Source: an uncultured Fimbriimonadales bacterium (GTDB lineage Bacteria; Armatimonadota; Fimbriimonadia; Fimbriimonadales; GBS-DC). From it: a stretch of DNA of 34,965 nt. The number at the start of each line of letters is the position of its first letter. The first letter of the stretch is position 1. The stretch lies in NCBI GenBank assembly GCA_937992175.1, contig CALKLF010000084.1:1-34965 (forward strand), read 5' to 3'. The position numbers and the translations under genes were made by a program. Positions 1-7,957 of the stretch are shown piece after piece. Below the pieces are notes generated by a model, which saw only the letters and a list, made by a program, of their open reading frames with translations, was not told the origin of the DNA and made no database searches.

Positions 1-490
1 CCCCCACCACCCACACCCGACCCCCTTGCCAATACGCCCCCACCACGGCTTTCACACGCGAACGCAACCGCCGTATCGCCGCTCCCCGACGAAACGGCGC
101 GTCAAACGGCGTCGCATAGCCGACCCCTGTGCCGTCCACTATTGCATAGGGCGTCTGGGGCGTCGGCGCTTCCAGCGTCATCCCTTGCCGCGCCAGCCAC
201 GCCAAGAGTTGGTGCCAGCCGTAAGGGATGGTGTGGATGCGATAGACCGGCGTACTCAAAGCGGGCAGGGGGTGGTTGGGGAGTGTCTCAAGGGCAAGGG
301 CGTCGGTGAAACGAGGCGCGGTTGCGGACTTGGAGGAGGGCAAGGGTGAGGATGAGCGCTTCGGGGTAGATGGGGGGTCTTCCGCGTTTTTTGGGGTGGG
401 GTGGAGTTGGCAGAAGCGTTGCATCCAGAAGAGGATGAGGGGGACAGGCAGCGTGACGAGCGTTGCCTGCGGGATGAAACGGCGTTTCAT
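1..490 (-). pseudogene. DDE transposase (IS4/IS5-like), frameshifted and cut by the window edge
   Basis: Read on the minus strand from ATG 490-488, the protein begins MKRRFIPQATLVTLPVPL, then needs a -1 shift near 386-392 to read KKRGRPPIYPEALILTLALL, then a +1 shift near 305-325 to read on as TDALALETLPNHPLPALS and later VDGTGVGY, RGAAIRRLRS and GAYWQGGRVWVVG. GRPP-Y-ALILTLALLQ and the VDGTG (first catalytic Asp) context are typical of DDE transposases of IS4/IS5-type elements. The first shift point is A AAA AAC, a classical -1 slippery heptamer, but the second shift has no such explanation, so the copy is most likely dead. The rest lies beyond position 1. The terminal repeat is at 517-534. 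Confidence 0.7.
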
Positions 491-516
491 AGGGTTTAGG
501 ATACCCTATGCCCTCT

Positions 517-534
517 GATTTTTCGAACACCCTC
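517..534 (-). repeat. Terminal inverted repeat of the insertion sequence
   Basis: Read on the minus strand this is GAGGGTGTTCGAAAAATC, 27 bp upstream of the transposase ATG. The identical 18-mer is the left end of the small element at 18673-18818, and its inverted counterpart is that element's right end. This marks 534 as the probable outer edge of the insertion sequence. Confidence 0.6.
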
Positions 535-542
535 GCCTCCTC

Positions 543-572
543 TTGACAATCGAGCGACTTTTCGGGTAATAT
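543..572 (+). promoter_or_regulatory. Sigma70-type promoter of tRNA-Glu
   Basis: TTGACA at 543-548 and TAATAT at 567-572, spacer 18 bp, about 14 bp before the mature tRNA 5' end at 587. The 18-bp spacing matches the other strong promoters of this window. Confidence 0.75.
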
Positions 573-586
573 ATAGCTTGTAAGGT

Positions 587-663
587 GGCCCCATGGTCTA
601 GCGGTCTAGGACGCCAGGTTCTCATCCTGGAGGACGGGGGTTCGAATCCCCCTGGGGTCACCA
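587..663 (+). tRNA. tRNA-Glu(CTC), CCA encoded
   Basis: Cloverleaf is complete: acceptor GGCCCCA pairs with TGGGGTC (653-659), anticodon stem CCAGG/CCTGG with loop TTCTCAT gives anticodon CTC (codon GAG), T arm has GGTTCGAATCC, discriminator A660 and an encoded CCA at 661-663. A promoter sits directly upstream. Confidence 0.93.
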
Positions 664-742
664 AAATGCCCCCCGACCGTGCGCGAAATCCCGAATTTCC
701 CCCAAATTCCCCCCGAATTTGCCTTAAAAACCCCTTAAACCC

Positions 743-772
743 TTGACAAATGCGTCCTCGATGTGCTATAAT
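743..772 (+). promoter_or_regulatory. Strong sigma70-type promoter
   Basis: TTGACA at 743-748 and TATAAT at 767-772, 18-bp spacer, with TG one base before the -10 (extended -10). Transcription would begin near 779, at the start of a structured region, and 350 bp before the pilB-like gene. Confidence 0.8.
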
Positions 773-778
773 ATAGAT

Positions 779-1105
779 GCTGTTGGGGAAACCCAACGGC
801 GTGACCCGAGTGCAGCGGGAAAGTCCCTGCTGTCGGGAGCCTTGCGAAGCCCGCGCGAGCCGCGCCGCGAAAGCGACGTGAGTTTGGGACAGCGAGGAGT
901 AATGCGGAAGCCTGCGCCCCAGCAAAGGCAGCCGCAAGCGGCAGGTAGGAACGCTCAGAACGCGAGCGCCCACTCGAGAAGTGATAGGACGCCTTCGGAT
1001 CGGCGGCAACGTCGGTTAAGGCTTCCGAAAGCTTCGAAGCGACGCTCGATGGGAAGACGGCTCTGAAAAGGGCAATTCCAAAGCGCTCGGGTCTTTTCTC
1101 ATTTT
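779..1105 (+). ncRNA. Structured RNA candidate of unknown family, or a long structured leader
   Basis: A near-consensus promoter precedes about 300 nt without a convincing reading frame but full of local helices: GTTGGG-GAAA-CCCAAC, a stem closed by CCCGA/TCGGG with inner GGGA/TCCC, GCCGC/GCGGC with an AA loop, GCTC/GAGC, and CACT-cgag-AAGTG. GACCCGAG near 801-808 is the perfect complement of CTCGGGTC near 1087-1094, which is followed by TTTTCTCATTTT, so the molecule could close on itself and terminate there. I checked for the signature sequences of RNase P RNA, tmRNA, SRP RNA and the common riboswitches and saw none. It could be a free RNA or a leader of the pilB-like gene at 1132. Confidence 0.5.
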
Positions 1106-1131
1106 CGCCCCCCTCTGTGGAATAACCCCCC

Positions 1132-2871
1132 TTGACGATGGGGTACGGAGGCGCAACGGGCTTTGTCGGCATCGCCGACCTGTTCCTGCAGCTGGGGCTA
1201 ATTACTGAAGACCAACTCCACGAAGCGCTCCAGAAGCAACATGAAGGCGTGCCACTCCCCTTGGAACATCTGCTAGTACAGCTCGGACATATCACCGAGA
1301 AGGATCGCGTGCGCGTGATGGGGCAGCACTGGGGCGTGCCGTTCGTCGACCTCGTGGAGACCCCGCCTGACCCGCAACTGGCGTCGATGCTCACGCCCGA
1401 ACTCGCCAAACGCTATCGCGCCGTGCCCGTCGCCAAAGAGAACGGACGCCTCGTCGTCGCGCTTGCCGACCCACTGGACATCTTCGCCATCGATGAAATT
1501 CGTCAGCACACCAAACACGAAATCGAAGCCGTTATCGCGACCGAAGAGGATATCCACAACGCGCTCAAAAAGCTCTACCGGACCGACTCTGCCGTCTCGG
1601 ACACCGTCAAGGAACTCATGCGCGACCTCGGCGAGAGCGAGTTGCTTGTCCACGAAGGCTCCGAAGAGGAACTCTCGGCGGAGGAGTTGCGCGAAATCGC
1701 CGACGACGCGCCCGTCGTGCGCCTTGCGAACATGATTATCACGCAGGCGATTACTGACGGCGCGAGCGACATCCACATCGAACCCACTCGCGACTGCATG
1801 AAGGTACGCTACCGCATCGACGGCGTGATGATCGACTCGATGGTGCTGCCCAAACGCGTGCAGGCGTCGCTCACCTCGCGCTTCAAGATTCTGGCGGACA
1901 TGGACATCGCCGAGAAGCGCGTGCCACAGGACAACCGCATCAGCGCGACCATCGACGGGCGCGAGTACGATTTTCGCGTCTCCACCCTGCCCTGTATCTA
2001 CGGCGAGAAAATCGTGATGCGCGTGCTGGACAAGTCCAGTGTGCGCGTAGGGCTGGAAAAACTCGGCTTCTTGCCCGACACGCTCGCGCAGCTGGAAGAG
2101 GTCATCAGCCGCTCCTACGGGATTATCCTCGTCACGGGTCCGACAGGCTCAGGCAAGTCCACCACGCTCTACTCGATCCTCTCCCGCCTGAACACGGGGC
2201 TGGTGAACATCATCACGGCGGAAGATCCTGTGGAGTATGAGCTGCCGGGAATCAACCAGGTGCAGGTAAACCCCAAAGCGGGACTGACCTTCGCCAGCGC
2301 GCTGCGCGCCATGCTGCGCCAGGACCCCGACATTATCATGGTGGGCGAGATGCGCGACCGCGAGACCGCCACGATTGCGATTGAAGCCGCGCTCACGGGA
2401 CATCTCGTGCTGTCCACTCTGCACACGAACGACTCCTCCAGTGCGCCGCCGCGCCTGACCGAGATGGGTGTGGAGCCGTTTATGATTGCCTCGTCGCTGA
2501 TTGCGGTGCTGGCGCAGCGACTCGTGCGCACGCTCTGCCCCCGCTGCAAAGAGCCGTACCAGCCCACCGAATCGGAGTTCACGCGCTACGGCTTCGCCCC
2601 GCCGCCCAACCTGAATGAACTGACGATTTATCGCGCCAAAGGATGCGAAAACTGCAAAAACACAGGCTACAAGGGGCGCACGGGCATTCACGAACTGCTG
2701 GTGATGTCCGATCCCGTGCGCGACCTGATTCTGAAACACGCCGCCGCCTATACCATTCAGAAAGCGGCGGTGGAGCAGGGTATGCGCCTGCTCAAAGAGG
2801 ACGCCCTCGAAAAAGTGCTGCTGGGACGCACCAGCATCGAGGAGATTGTGCGCGTCATCTACAGCGGATAG
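1132..2871 (+). CDS. pilB: Type IV pilus / type II secretion assembly ATPase (PilB/GspE family)
   Basis: 579 residues, the usual length of PilB/GspE hexameric ATPases, which power pilin polymerisation from the cytoplasmic face of the inner membrane. The order is an MshEN-type N-terminal domain (about residues 10-150), then the motor domain with Walker A GPTGSGKST at 336-344, DPDIIMVGEMRD (Walker B) at 398-409 and the His box TGHLVLSTLHTND. Four zinc cysteines C469, C472, C505 and C508 are typical of PilB/GspE and absent from PilT. The ORF begins with TTG 1132; ATG 1138 is two codons on. No strong ribosome site precedes it. The next gene follows after 9 bases, so both are probably cotranscribed. 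The choice between pilus and secretion role cannot be made here; the chemotaxis genes downstream favour a pilus motor. Confidence 0.93.
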   Translation: MTMGYGGATGFVGIADLFLQLGLITEDQLHEALQKQHEGVPLPLEHLLVQLGHITEKDRVRVMGQHWGVPFVDLVETPPDPQLASMLTPELAKRYRAVPVAKENGRLVVALADPLDIFAIDEIRQHTKHEIEAVIATEEDIHNALKKLYRTDSAVSDTVKELMRDLGESELLVHEGSEEELSAEELREIADDAPVVRLANMIITQAITDGASDIHIEPTRDCMKVRYRIDGVMIDSMVLPKRVQASLTSRFKILADMDIAEKRVPQDNRISATIDGREYDFRVSTLPCIYGEKIVMRVLDKSSVRVGLEKLGFLPDTLAQLEEVISRSYGIILVTGPTGSGKSTTLYSILSRLNTGLVNIITAEDPVEYELPGINQVQVNPKAGLTFASALRAMLRQDPDIIMVGEMRDRETATIAIEAALTGHLVLSTLHTNDSSSAPPRLTEMGVEPFMIASSLIAVLAQRLVRTLCPRCKEPYQPTESEFTRYGFAPPPNLNELTIYRAKGCENCKNTGYKGRTGIHELLVMSDPVRDLILKHAAAYTIQKAAVEQGMRLLKEDALEKVLLGRTSIEEIVRVIYSG

Positions 2872-2880
2872 GAGGCTACT

Positions 2881-3732
2881 ATGGTCGCTCAAACGCAATC
2901 AATCGTGCAGAAGGTGAAAGACCTTGCCGTATTGCCGCAGGTGGTGCATCAGATTATTCACCTGACCAGCAACCCGAACGCGAATGTGAAAGACCTGGAA
3001 CGGCTCATCAGCATCGATCAGGGCATGTCGACGCGCGTGCTGAACACGGTAAACTCAGCGTACTATGGATTCTCGCGCAAGATTGCTTCCGTGAAGGACG
3101 CGGTGGTACTGCTGGGCTTCAAGACGGTGCGCAATCTGGCGATGACGGTGAGCGTGTTCGATATGTTTGTGGGCAAGACCGATCGGCAGAACCTGCGGCG
3201 GGGCAAGTGGTGGCGGCACTCGATTGACACTGCGCTGTGTGCGCGGCTCATCGCCTCGCAGGTGAACGGCGTCTCGCCCGACGAGGCGTACACGGCAGGA
3301 CTGCTGCACGACATCGGCAAACCTCTGCTGGATCGCTACAGCGGGACGCCTTACGAGCAGGTGGAGGATCTCATGGCGCAGGGCGTCCCCGAGCTGGAGG
3401 CGGAGCGGCGCGTGTTCGGCTGCGACCATACGGAAGTGGGGCGCGCCGTGAGCCTGCACTGGGGCTTTCCTGAGAAACTGGTAGAGGCGATTGGCGAGCA
3501 TCACGTCGAATCGCTCGGCGGATGGCAAGATTCAGGGCTGGTCGCCGTCGTGACTCTGGCGAACCATCTGTCGCACACGCTCCGTCAGCCCGACGCGCCC
3601 GACGAATGGTGGTTTTACTTGCCAAGCTGGCTCACTGAGACATTACGCCTCAACCCACAGCAGCTGCAATCGCTCTACTTAGGCTGCGAGGCGGAGATTC
3701 AATCCTCGCCGATGGCGGCGCTGGGGCGGTAA
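2881..3732 (+). CDS. HDOD-domain protein
   Basis: 283 residues. The N-terminal two thirds match the HDOD family (a catalytically degenerate HD-like output domain of signalling proteins): LAVLPQVVHQIIHL at the start, GFKTVRNLAMTVSVF in the middle and LLHDIGK at 141-147. HDOD proteins commonly work in two-component, c-di-GMP and motility control, although the biochemical role is often unknown. Ribosome site AGGAGG lies 7 bases before ATG 2881. It directly follows the pilB-like gene, which suggests it tunes pilus function. No receiver, GGDEF or EAL domain is attached. Confidence 0.85.
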   Translation: MVAQTQSIVQKVKDLAVLPQVVHQIIHLTSNPNANVKDLERLISIDQGMSTRVLNTVNSAYYGFSRKIASVKDAVVLLGFKTVRNLAMTVSVFDMFVGKTDRQNLRRGKWWRHSIDTALCARLIASQVNGVSPDEAYTAGLLHDIGKPLLDRYSGTPYEQVEDLMAQGVPELEAERRVFGCDHTEVGRAVSLHWGFPEKLVEAIGEHHVESLGGWQDSGLVAVVTLANHLSHTLRQPDAPDEWWFYLPSWLTETLRLNPQQLQSLYLGCEAEIQSSPMAALGR

Positions 3733-3764
3733 TAAGTGCCTCTAATGTGAAAACGCCCTCTTTT

Positions 3765-3836
3765 GGTGCGATGGCGTTCCCGCCATCGTCGTTGTACAGC
3801 GTACCTGCAAGGCGACGGCAGGAATGCCGTCGCACC
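3765..3836. repeat. 72-bp interspersed palindrome
   Basis: The ends GGTGCGATGGCG and CGCCGTCGCACC-like arms fold back on each other around a short middle. A related copy lies at 34026-34102 (core GCGACGGCAGGAATGCCGTC in both). It opens a gene-poor stretch of repeats after the HDOD gene. Confidence 0.65.
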
Positions 3837-3880
3837 TTACGCGCTGCGTGCGTTTCGGGGACGCTCTAACCTTTGAGCGA

Positions 3881-4011
3881 CTTAAGTCCTTTCCACGAAA
3901 AATGCCACGGAAACGCCAAGAGAAGCGGTCGAGATTCCTCGCTCCGCTCGGAATGACAGCAAATTCCCAAGGCGAACCTTCATTGTCATTCCGAGCGGAG
4001 CGAGGAATCTC
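3881..4011. repeat. Palindromic repeat (family 1) with long flank
   Basis: Two 28-bp arms, 3931-3958 (begins GAGATTCCTCGC) and 3984-4011 (ends CGAGGAATCTC), are perfect inverted copies. The left flank 3881-3905 (TTAAGTCCTTTCCACG and on) recurs inverted at about 4789-4811, so the whole ~80-bp unit bounds the island 3881-4811 in opposite orientations. Further family members: 4701-4761, 18707-18787, 23609-23690. Confidence 0.75.
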
Positions 4012-4049
4012 ATTTCGGCATATTTTCACCTTTCTCTTTGCTTCCTATT

Positions 4050-4147
4050 CTCTCCCCCCTCCCAACCTCCCCCGTGAACGGGGGAGGCGTTGCGGTTGCC
4101 CGCGCGTGCGCTCCCTCCCCGCTTGCGGGGAGGGGCGGGGTGGGGGT
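4050..4147. repeat. Double-hairpin repeat (family 2)
   Basis: Two successive hairpins, CCTCCCCCGTGAACGGGGGAGG and a CCTCCCCGCTTGCGGGGAGG-like unit, are separated by a GCGCGTGCGC spacer. The same plan (hairpin, GC-rich spacer, hairpin, bounded by CCCTCACC/GGTGAGGG-like ends) recurs at 8803-8912, 26827-27070, 33856-33964 and 34337-34446. Confidence 0.65.
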
Positions 4148-4159
4148 AAAAGGGACGAT

Positions 4160-4605
4160 CCCAGCGCACCGTCCAGCACATACAGAGAGCACCCAAGGTC
4201 GCGCGTTCCAACCCATCGAAGTCCGTAGAGTCCGATGGCGTCGCTGATTTCTGCAATCGCCCACTGGTTCGTCTGGATGTCGTAAATGTAGATGTACGAG
4301 GAAACATCGGTCACATAGATGTAGCGTCCTTCGGGATGAATCGCAATGCCGTACGGCAGCGCTCCGTCGGGAAGAGGTACTGTCTGCAAGCAGGTCCCTG
4401 TGGGACTCAGGCGCGCCAGCGCACCTGCGCTCAGAGCGCACGCCCAGATTTCGCCCTTTATGGGGTGTACCGCCACGCCATAGTAGAACCCGCCGCTGTG
4501 ACAACTGCCGAGTCGAGAGAGGGAACTGATCGTCGCGTCAAGCAAGAGAACGCCTCGCTGCAGGTCACGGTCACCGAGCAAATTTCGCAAATATACAGAG
4601 TTTGA
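4160..4605 (-). pseudogene. Remnant of a beta-propeller (YVTN/NHL-type) protein gene
   Basis: One minus-strand frame reads like real protein here: FYYGVAVHPIKGEIWACAL, LPYGIAIHPEGRYIYVTD and SSYIYIYDIQTNQWA are blades of a YVTN/NHL-type beta-propeller (VHP..G.IW / IHPEGRYIYVTD). About two blades remain. Repeats replace the sequence on both sides (4050-4147 and 4701-4811), there is no plausible start or ribosome site, and the frame runs on into repeat DNA. It looks like a fragment left after repeat-associated decay. The function of the parent gene is unknown. Confidence 0.5.
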
Positions 4606-4700
4606 AGGGGATTTTGGGAGAGGATTCAAGGAATAAAGAGGCTCCCCTTTAGCCCATCCCCCTCTCTGCGAAGTGCTTCCTGCGATAAATGGTGCCGAAA

Positions 4701-4811
4701 GAAATTCCTCGCTTCGCTCGGAATGACAACAGTTGTCATTCCGAGTGAAGCGAGGAATCTCAGCCGTTTCCCCCCTGCATTTCCGCAGCATTTTTCGTGG
4801 GAAGGACTTAA
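4701..4811. repeat. Palindromic repeat (family 1), inverted partner of 3881-4011
   Basis: Arms 4701-4728 and 4734-4761 are near-perfect inverted copies separated by only 5 bases; the right flank ends in GGAAGGACTTAA, the reverse complement of the left flank at 3881. Between 3733 and 4897 I see only these repeats and the propeller remnant. Confidence 0.7.
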
Positions 4812-4897
4812 CATCTGCAACTTGTGTTGAACCCCGTATCCTTACAATAACCCGTACCTGCATTTTATGGCAAAACCTCTCTGGCAGGTGGCGAACG

Positions 4898-5506
4898 ATG
4901 ACAACCGCACTGAACGAACTGCGTACAGACGCGCTGCGTGAGATTGGCAACATCGGACTGGGGGGAGCGGTGACCGCGCTGTCTGACCTGACGGGCGTAC
5001 TGTTCACCCTCGAAGCGCCGCAGGTGATGCAGATGGACACCAGTACCCTGCCCAGCCTGTGCTGCGTGTCGCCCGAATCGCTGGTGGTGGGCACGGTCTC
5101 CCGCGTGAACGGCGAATGGCCCGGCGAGGGCGCGTTCCTGTTCCCTTGGCAAAGCGCGTGCGTGCTGTGGCAGATTCTGGTGCAGATGCAACCCAGCGGA
5201 CTGGAAGACCTCAACGAGCTCTATCAGTCGGTCATCAACGAAGTAAGCAACATCATGCTGGGCAATTACCTGCAGGCAATCAGCCAGATGACGGGCTTCA
5301 CGCTCTACATGGAGCCGCCCGCCTTCGCCGCCGATATGGCGATTGCAGTGCTGAGTTCCATCCTCGTGGAGGCGTTATACGGGCAGCGCGAGTTGCTGGC
5401 AATCGAAACGGCGTTCCGAACCCCCGAACACGAGTTTCGAGGCTACTTTCTCTATCTGCCTGAGACGGGCAATCTGGAGAAGTTGTTTGACGTGCTGGGA
5501 ATCTAA
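4898..5506 (+). CDS. cheC: CheC-family CheY-P phosphatase
   Basis: 202 residues from ATG 4898 (ribosome site AGGTGG upstream); the longer open frame from 4733 runs through repeat DNA and is rejected. Two E-x-x-N motifs mark the paired active sites of the CheC/CheX/FliY phosphatases: LREIGN (E15, N18) and INEVSN (E115, N118). CheC removes phosphate from CheY-P and in other bacteria binds CheD, encoded 12 bases downstream. It heads the run cheC-cheD-cheB-cheR-cheY-cheX. The two intact motifs suggest both sites work. Confidence 0.9.
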   Translation: MTTALNELRTDALREIGNIGLGGAVTALSDLTGVLFTLEAPQVMQMDTSTLPSLCCVSPESLVVGTVSRVNGEWPGEGAFLFPWQSACVLWQILVQMQPSGLEDLNELYQSVINEVSNIMLGNYLQAISQMTGFTLYMEPPAFAADMAIAVLSSILVEALYGQRELLAIETAFRTPEHEFRGYFLYLPETGNLEKLFDVLGI

Positions 5507-5518
5507 CAGGAGCGAACG

Positions 5519-6037
5519 ATGGCGGCGGTCAAACTGGCGGGGATGGGCGAGATGGTGTGGGCGCGCGGCGCGGGGGTGTTGGGCTGTATTGGATTAGGTT
5601 CATGCGTGGGAACGCTGCTCTTTGACCCGCGCACGCACACGGCGGCGCTGGCGCATGTGATGTTGCCTGAAGCGCATGACCAGGACGCTTTCGCCACGCC
5701 GGGCAAATACGCCACAACCGCCGTGCCCGCGTTGCTGCGCCTGCTCGATGTGCCCGCAGCGCTGGCGTCGCGTCTCAAAGCCATCCTGATCGGGGGCGGC
5801 GAGCTGTTCCATAACCGCAGTCAGGCGTTGCGCATCGGCGAGCGGAATGTGGAAACGCTCCACAAACTGCTGAGCGAACTGCGCATTGGCGTCGTGTTCG
5901 AACATACGCGCGGCAGTTCGGGGCGGTCGTTCGAGTTCGTTGTGGCGACAGGGCAGATCCGCGTGCGCGCCGTCGGCGCAACGGCAGTGGAACAGGATTT
6001 ATCGGCGGCGCTGGGCATCCTGCGCAGAGCAGCTTAA
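5519..6037 (+). CDS. cheD: Chemoreceptor glutamine deamidase CheD
   Basis: 172 residues, normal CheD length. CheD deamidates glutamines of methyl-accepting chemotaxis proteins. The catalytic Cys is C29 in GLGSCVG and the His is H46 in ALAHVMLPE, with the same spacing as the C27/H44 pair of the Thermotoga enzyme. The GGGELF and VFEHTRGSSGRS stretches also fit the family. Ribosome site CAGGAG precedes ATG 5519. Its place right after cheC fits the known CheC-CheD partnership. No receptor gene is in this window. Confidence 0.92.
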   Translation: MAAVKLAGMGEMVWARGAGVLGCIGLGSCVGTLLFDPRTHTAALAHVMLPEAHDQDAFATPGKYATTAVPALLRLLDVPAALASRLKAILIGGGELFHNRSQALRIGERNVETLHKLLSELRIGVVFEHTRGSSGRSFEFVVATGQIRVRAVGATAVEQDLSAALGILRRAA

Positions 6038-6050
6038 CGGAGGGACAACG

Positions 6051-7118
6051 ATGAGCAAGATTCGAGTGCTGGTGGTGGACGACTCGATGTTCATGCGGCG
6101 GATGATTAGCGACCTGCTGGCTCAGGACGCCGAGCTGGAAGTGGTCGGCACGGCGCGCAACGGGCAGGAAGGGCTGGAAATGGCGAAGCAGATCAAGCCC
6201 GATGTTATCACGCTCGATGTGGAAATGCCCGTGATGGATGGCGTGACGATGCTCCAGAGGTTGATGCAGGAGCAGCCAACGCCTGTGCTGATGCTTAGCA
6301 GCCTCACAACCGAGGGCGCGGAGGTCACGCTCAAGTGCCTCGAACTCGGCGCGGTGGACTTTGTCGCCAAGCCGTCTGGCTCCATCTCGCTGGATATTTA
6401 CAAGATTTCGTCGCAGATTATCGAGAAGGTGAAGGTGGTTGCGCGGGCGCGGCTCGCCGTTGCGCCCCCCACTGCGCGCACGGTTCTTGCTCCGCCGCCG
6501 CCCAGCCCGAAGATTGGGCGCTCCACACAGGACGCGCCGCTGGTGGTGATTGGCTCGTCCACGGGCGGTCCGCGCGCCCTGCATACGGTGATGAGCAGCC
6601 TGCCTGCGGGACTGCACACGAAGATTCTCGTGATTCAACACATGCCTGAAGGCTTCACACGATCGCTGGCGGAACGGTTAGACCGCAGCAGCCCGTTCAC
6701 GGTGCGCGAGGCGCAGGGGGGCGAGACCCTGCAGCCAGGAATGGCGTACCTCGCGCCGGGCGGTAAACACCTCAAGGTGGAGCGCGGCGGCAAACTCACG
6801 CTCACACAGGATCCGCCCGTGCATGGCGTGCGCCCCGCCGTCGATGTCGCGCTGCTGTCGATTGCGCAAAACTATTCAGGATTGGTAGTCGTGGCGATTC
6901 TGACGGGGATGGGATCAGACGGCGCGGCGGGACTGCGCGCCCTCGCTGCCAAAGGCGCGTACACGATTGCCGAAGACGAGAGTACCAGCGTCGTGTTCGG
7001 CATGCCGCGCGCCGCTATCCAGACGGGCTGCGTCAAGCGCGTCGCGCCCCTGCATCAAATCGCTGAAGCCATTACCGAGGGGGTGAAAGAACTATGCAAC
7101 AAGTTCCATGCGGCGTGA
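6051..7118 (+). CDS. cheB: Chemotaxis response regulator protein-glutamate methylesterase CheB
   Basis: 355 residues from ATG 6051 (GGAGGG eight bases upstream); the longer frame from 5886 overlaps cheD and is not used. An N-terminal receiver domain has the acidic pair D10/D11 and phospho-acceptor D56 in ITLDVEMPVMDG. A proline-rich linker (about 140-163) leads to the methylesterase domain with S170 in GSSTGG, H197 in IQHMPEGFT and D290 in LTGMGSDGAAG, the Ser-His-Asp triad. It removes methyl groups from, and can deamidate, receptors. The 3' end overlaps cheR by 25 bases, so the two are probably translationally coupled. Confidence 0.96.
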   Translation: MSKIRVLVVDDSMFMRRMISDLLAQDAELEVVGTARNGQEGLEMAKQIKPDVITLDVEMPVMDGVTMLQRLMQEQPTPVLMLSSLTTEGAEVTLKCLELGAVDFVAKPSGSISLDIYKISSQIIEKVKVVARARLAVAPPTARTVLAPPPPSPKIGRSTQDAPLVVIGSSTGGPRALHTVMSSLPAGLHTKILVIQHMPEGFTRSLAERLDRSSPFTVREAQGGETLQPGMAYLAPGGKHLKVERGGKLTLTQDPPVHGVRPAVDVALLSIAQNYSGLVVVAILTGMGSDGAAGLRALAAKGAYTIAEDESTSVVFGMPRAAIQTGCVKRVAPLHQIAEAITEGVKELCNKFHAA

Positions 7119-7957
7119 GCGTGCCGAAAACGCCCGAACTGCTGCGCGACTTCGAGCAGTTCAAACAACTGCTCAAACGGCGTGCGGGCTTAGACCTCGA
7201 CCAGTATAAGTTCGAGCAAACCTATCGGCGCATCTATACGATGGTGGAGCGCGCGGGGTTTCAGCGATTCACCGACTATTTCAACTATCTGGCGGCGGAC
7301 GAGACGCGCCTGCGGGGCTTTATCGACCGACTGGCGATTAATGTCTCCGAGCTGTTCCGCAACCCGGAGCAGTTCGAGATCCTGCGCACACAGGTTCTGC
7401 CCGACTTACTCAGGCGCAGCATGTACCTGAAGCTCTGGAGTGCGGGCAGCTCCTATGGCGCGGAGGCGTACAGCTTGGCGATTTTGCTGCACGAACTCGC
7501 CCCGAACCGCTCGCACCAGATCCTGGGCACGGACATCGACCAAGAGGTGCTGGAGCGGGCGCGGCGCGGCGTGTTCGCCGAAAGCGACCTGCGCAGCGCG
7601 CCGATTGAATACAAACAGAAATACTTCCGCGCCTTTCAGGAGAACGGGCGTACGCTCTACGAAGCTGACCCTGCGCTCAAACGCTACCTCAAGTTCGAAC
7701 GGCATAACCTGCTCGCCGACCCCTATCCGCAGGGGTTCGACCTGATTGCCTGCAGAAATGTCGTCATCTACTTCTCGGACGAGGCGAAGGAGCGCATCTT
7801 CCGAGAGTTCTACCACGCGCTCAAGCCGGGCGGCTACCTGTTCCTTGGCAACACCGAGCGCATCTTCAACTACACGCAAATCGGGTTCGAAAATCCGAGC
7901 GCGTTCTTCTACCAGAAACCACAACAGGAGGTTCAACGATGGCGAAACGCATCATGA
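7094..7957 (+). CDS. cheR: Chemotaxis protein methyltransferase CheR
   Basis: 287 residues, usual CheR size. An all-helical N-terminal domain (about 10-75) precedes the SAM-dependent methyltransferase domain with WSAGSSYGAEAYSLA (SAM site), LGTDID and DLIACRNVVIYF, all hallmarks of CheR. It methylates receptor glutamates with S-adenosylmethionine and opposes CheB. ATG 7094 lies inside the end of cheB; a GTG at 7118 in the same frame is a possible alternative start. The 3' end overlaps cheY by 19 bases. Confidence 0.95.
   Translation: MQQVPCGVSVPKTPELLRDFEQFKQLLKRRAGLDLDQYKFEQTYRRIYTMVERAGFQRFTDYFNYLAADETRLRGFIDRLAINVSELFRNPEQFEILRTQVLPDLLRRSMYLKLWSAGSSYGAEAYSLAILLHELAPNRSHQILGTDIDQEVLERARRGVFAESDLRSAPIEYKQKYFRAFQENGRTLYEADPALKRYLKFERHNLLADPYPQGFDLIACRNVVIYFSDEAKERIFREFYHALKPGGYLFLGNTERIFNYTQIGFENPSAFFYQKPQQEVQRWRNAS

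Noticed and set aside
779-1105. RNase P RNA, tmRNA, SRP RNA or cobalamin/c-di-GMP riboswitch at this site
   Set aside because: GGGAAAGTCCC superficially resembles the RNase P core, but the second conserved segment (ACAGAA...GGCTTA) is missing; no tRNA-like end for tmRNA, no GGAAGCAGC-type SRP loop and no riboswitch core was seen.
4045-5214. A 389-codon minus-strand ORF as an intact gene
   Set aside because: It runs antisense through cheC and through repeats; only the 4160-4605 part looks like protein and is given as a remnant.
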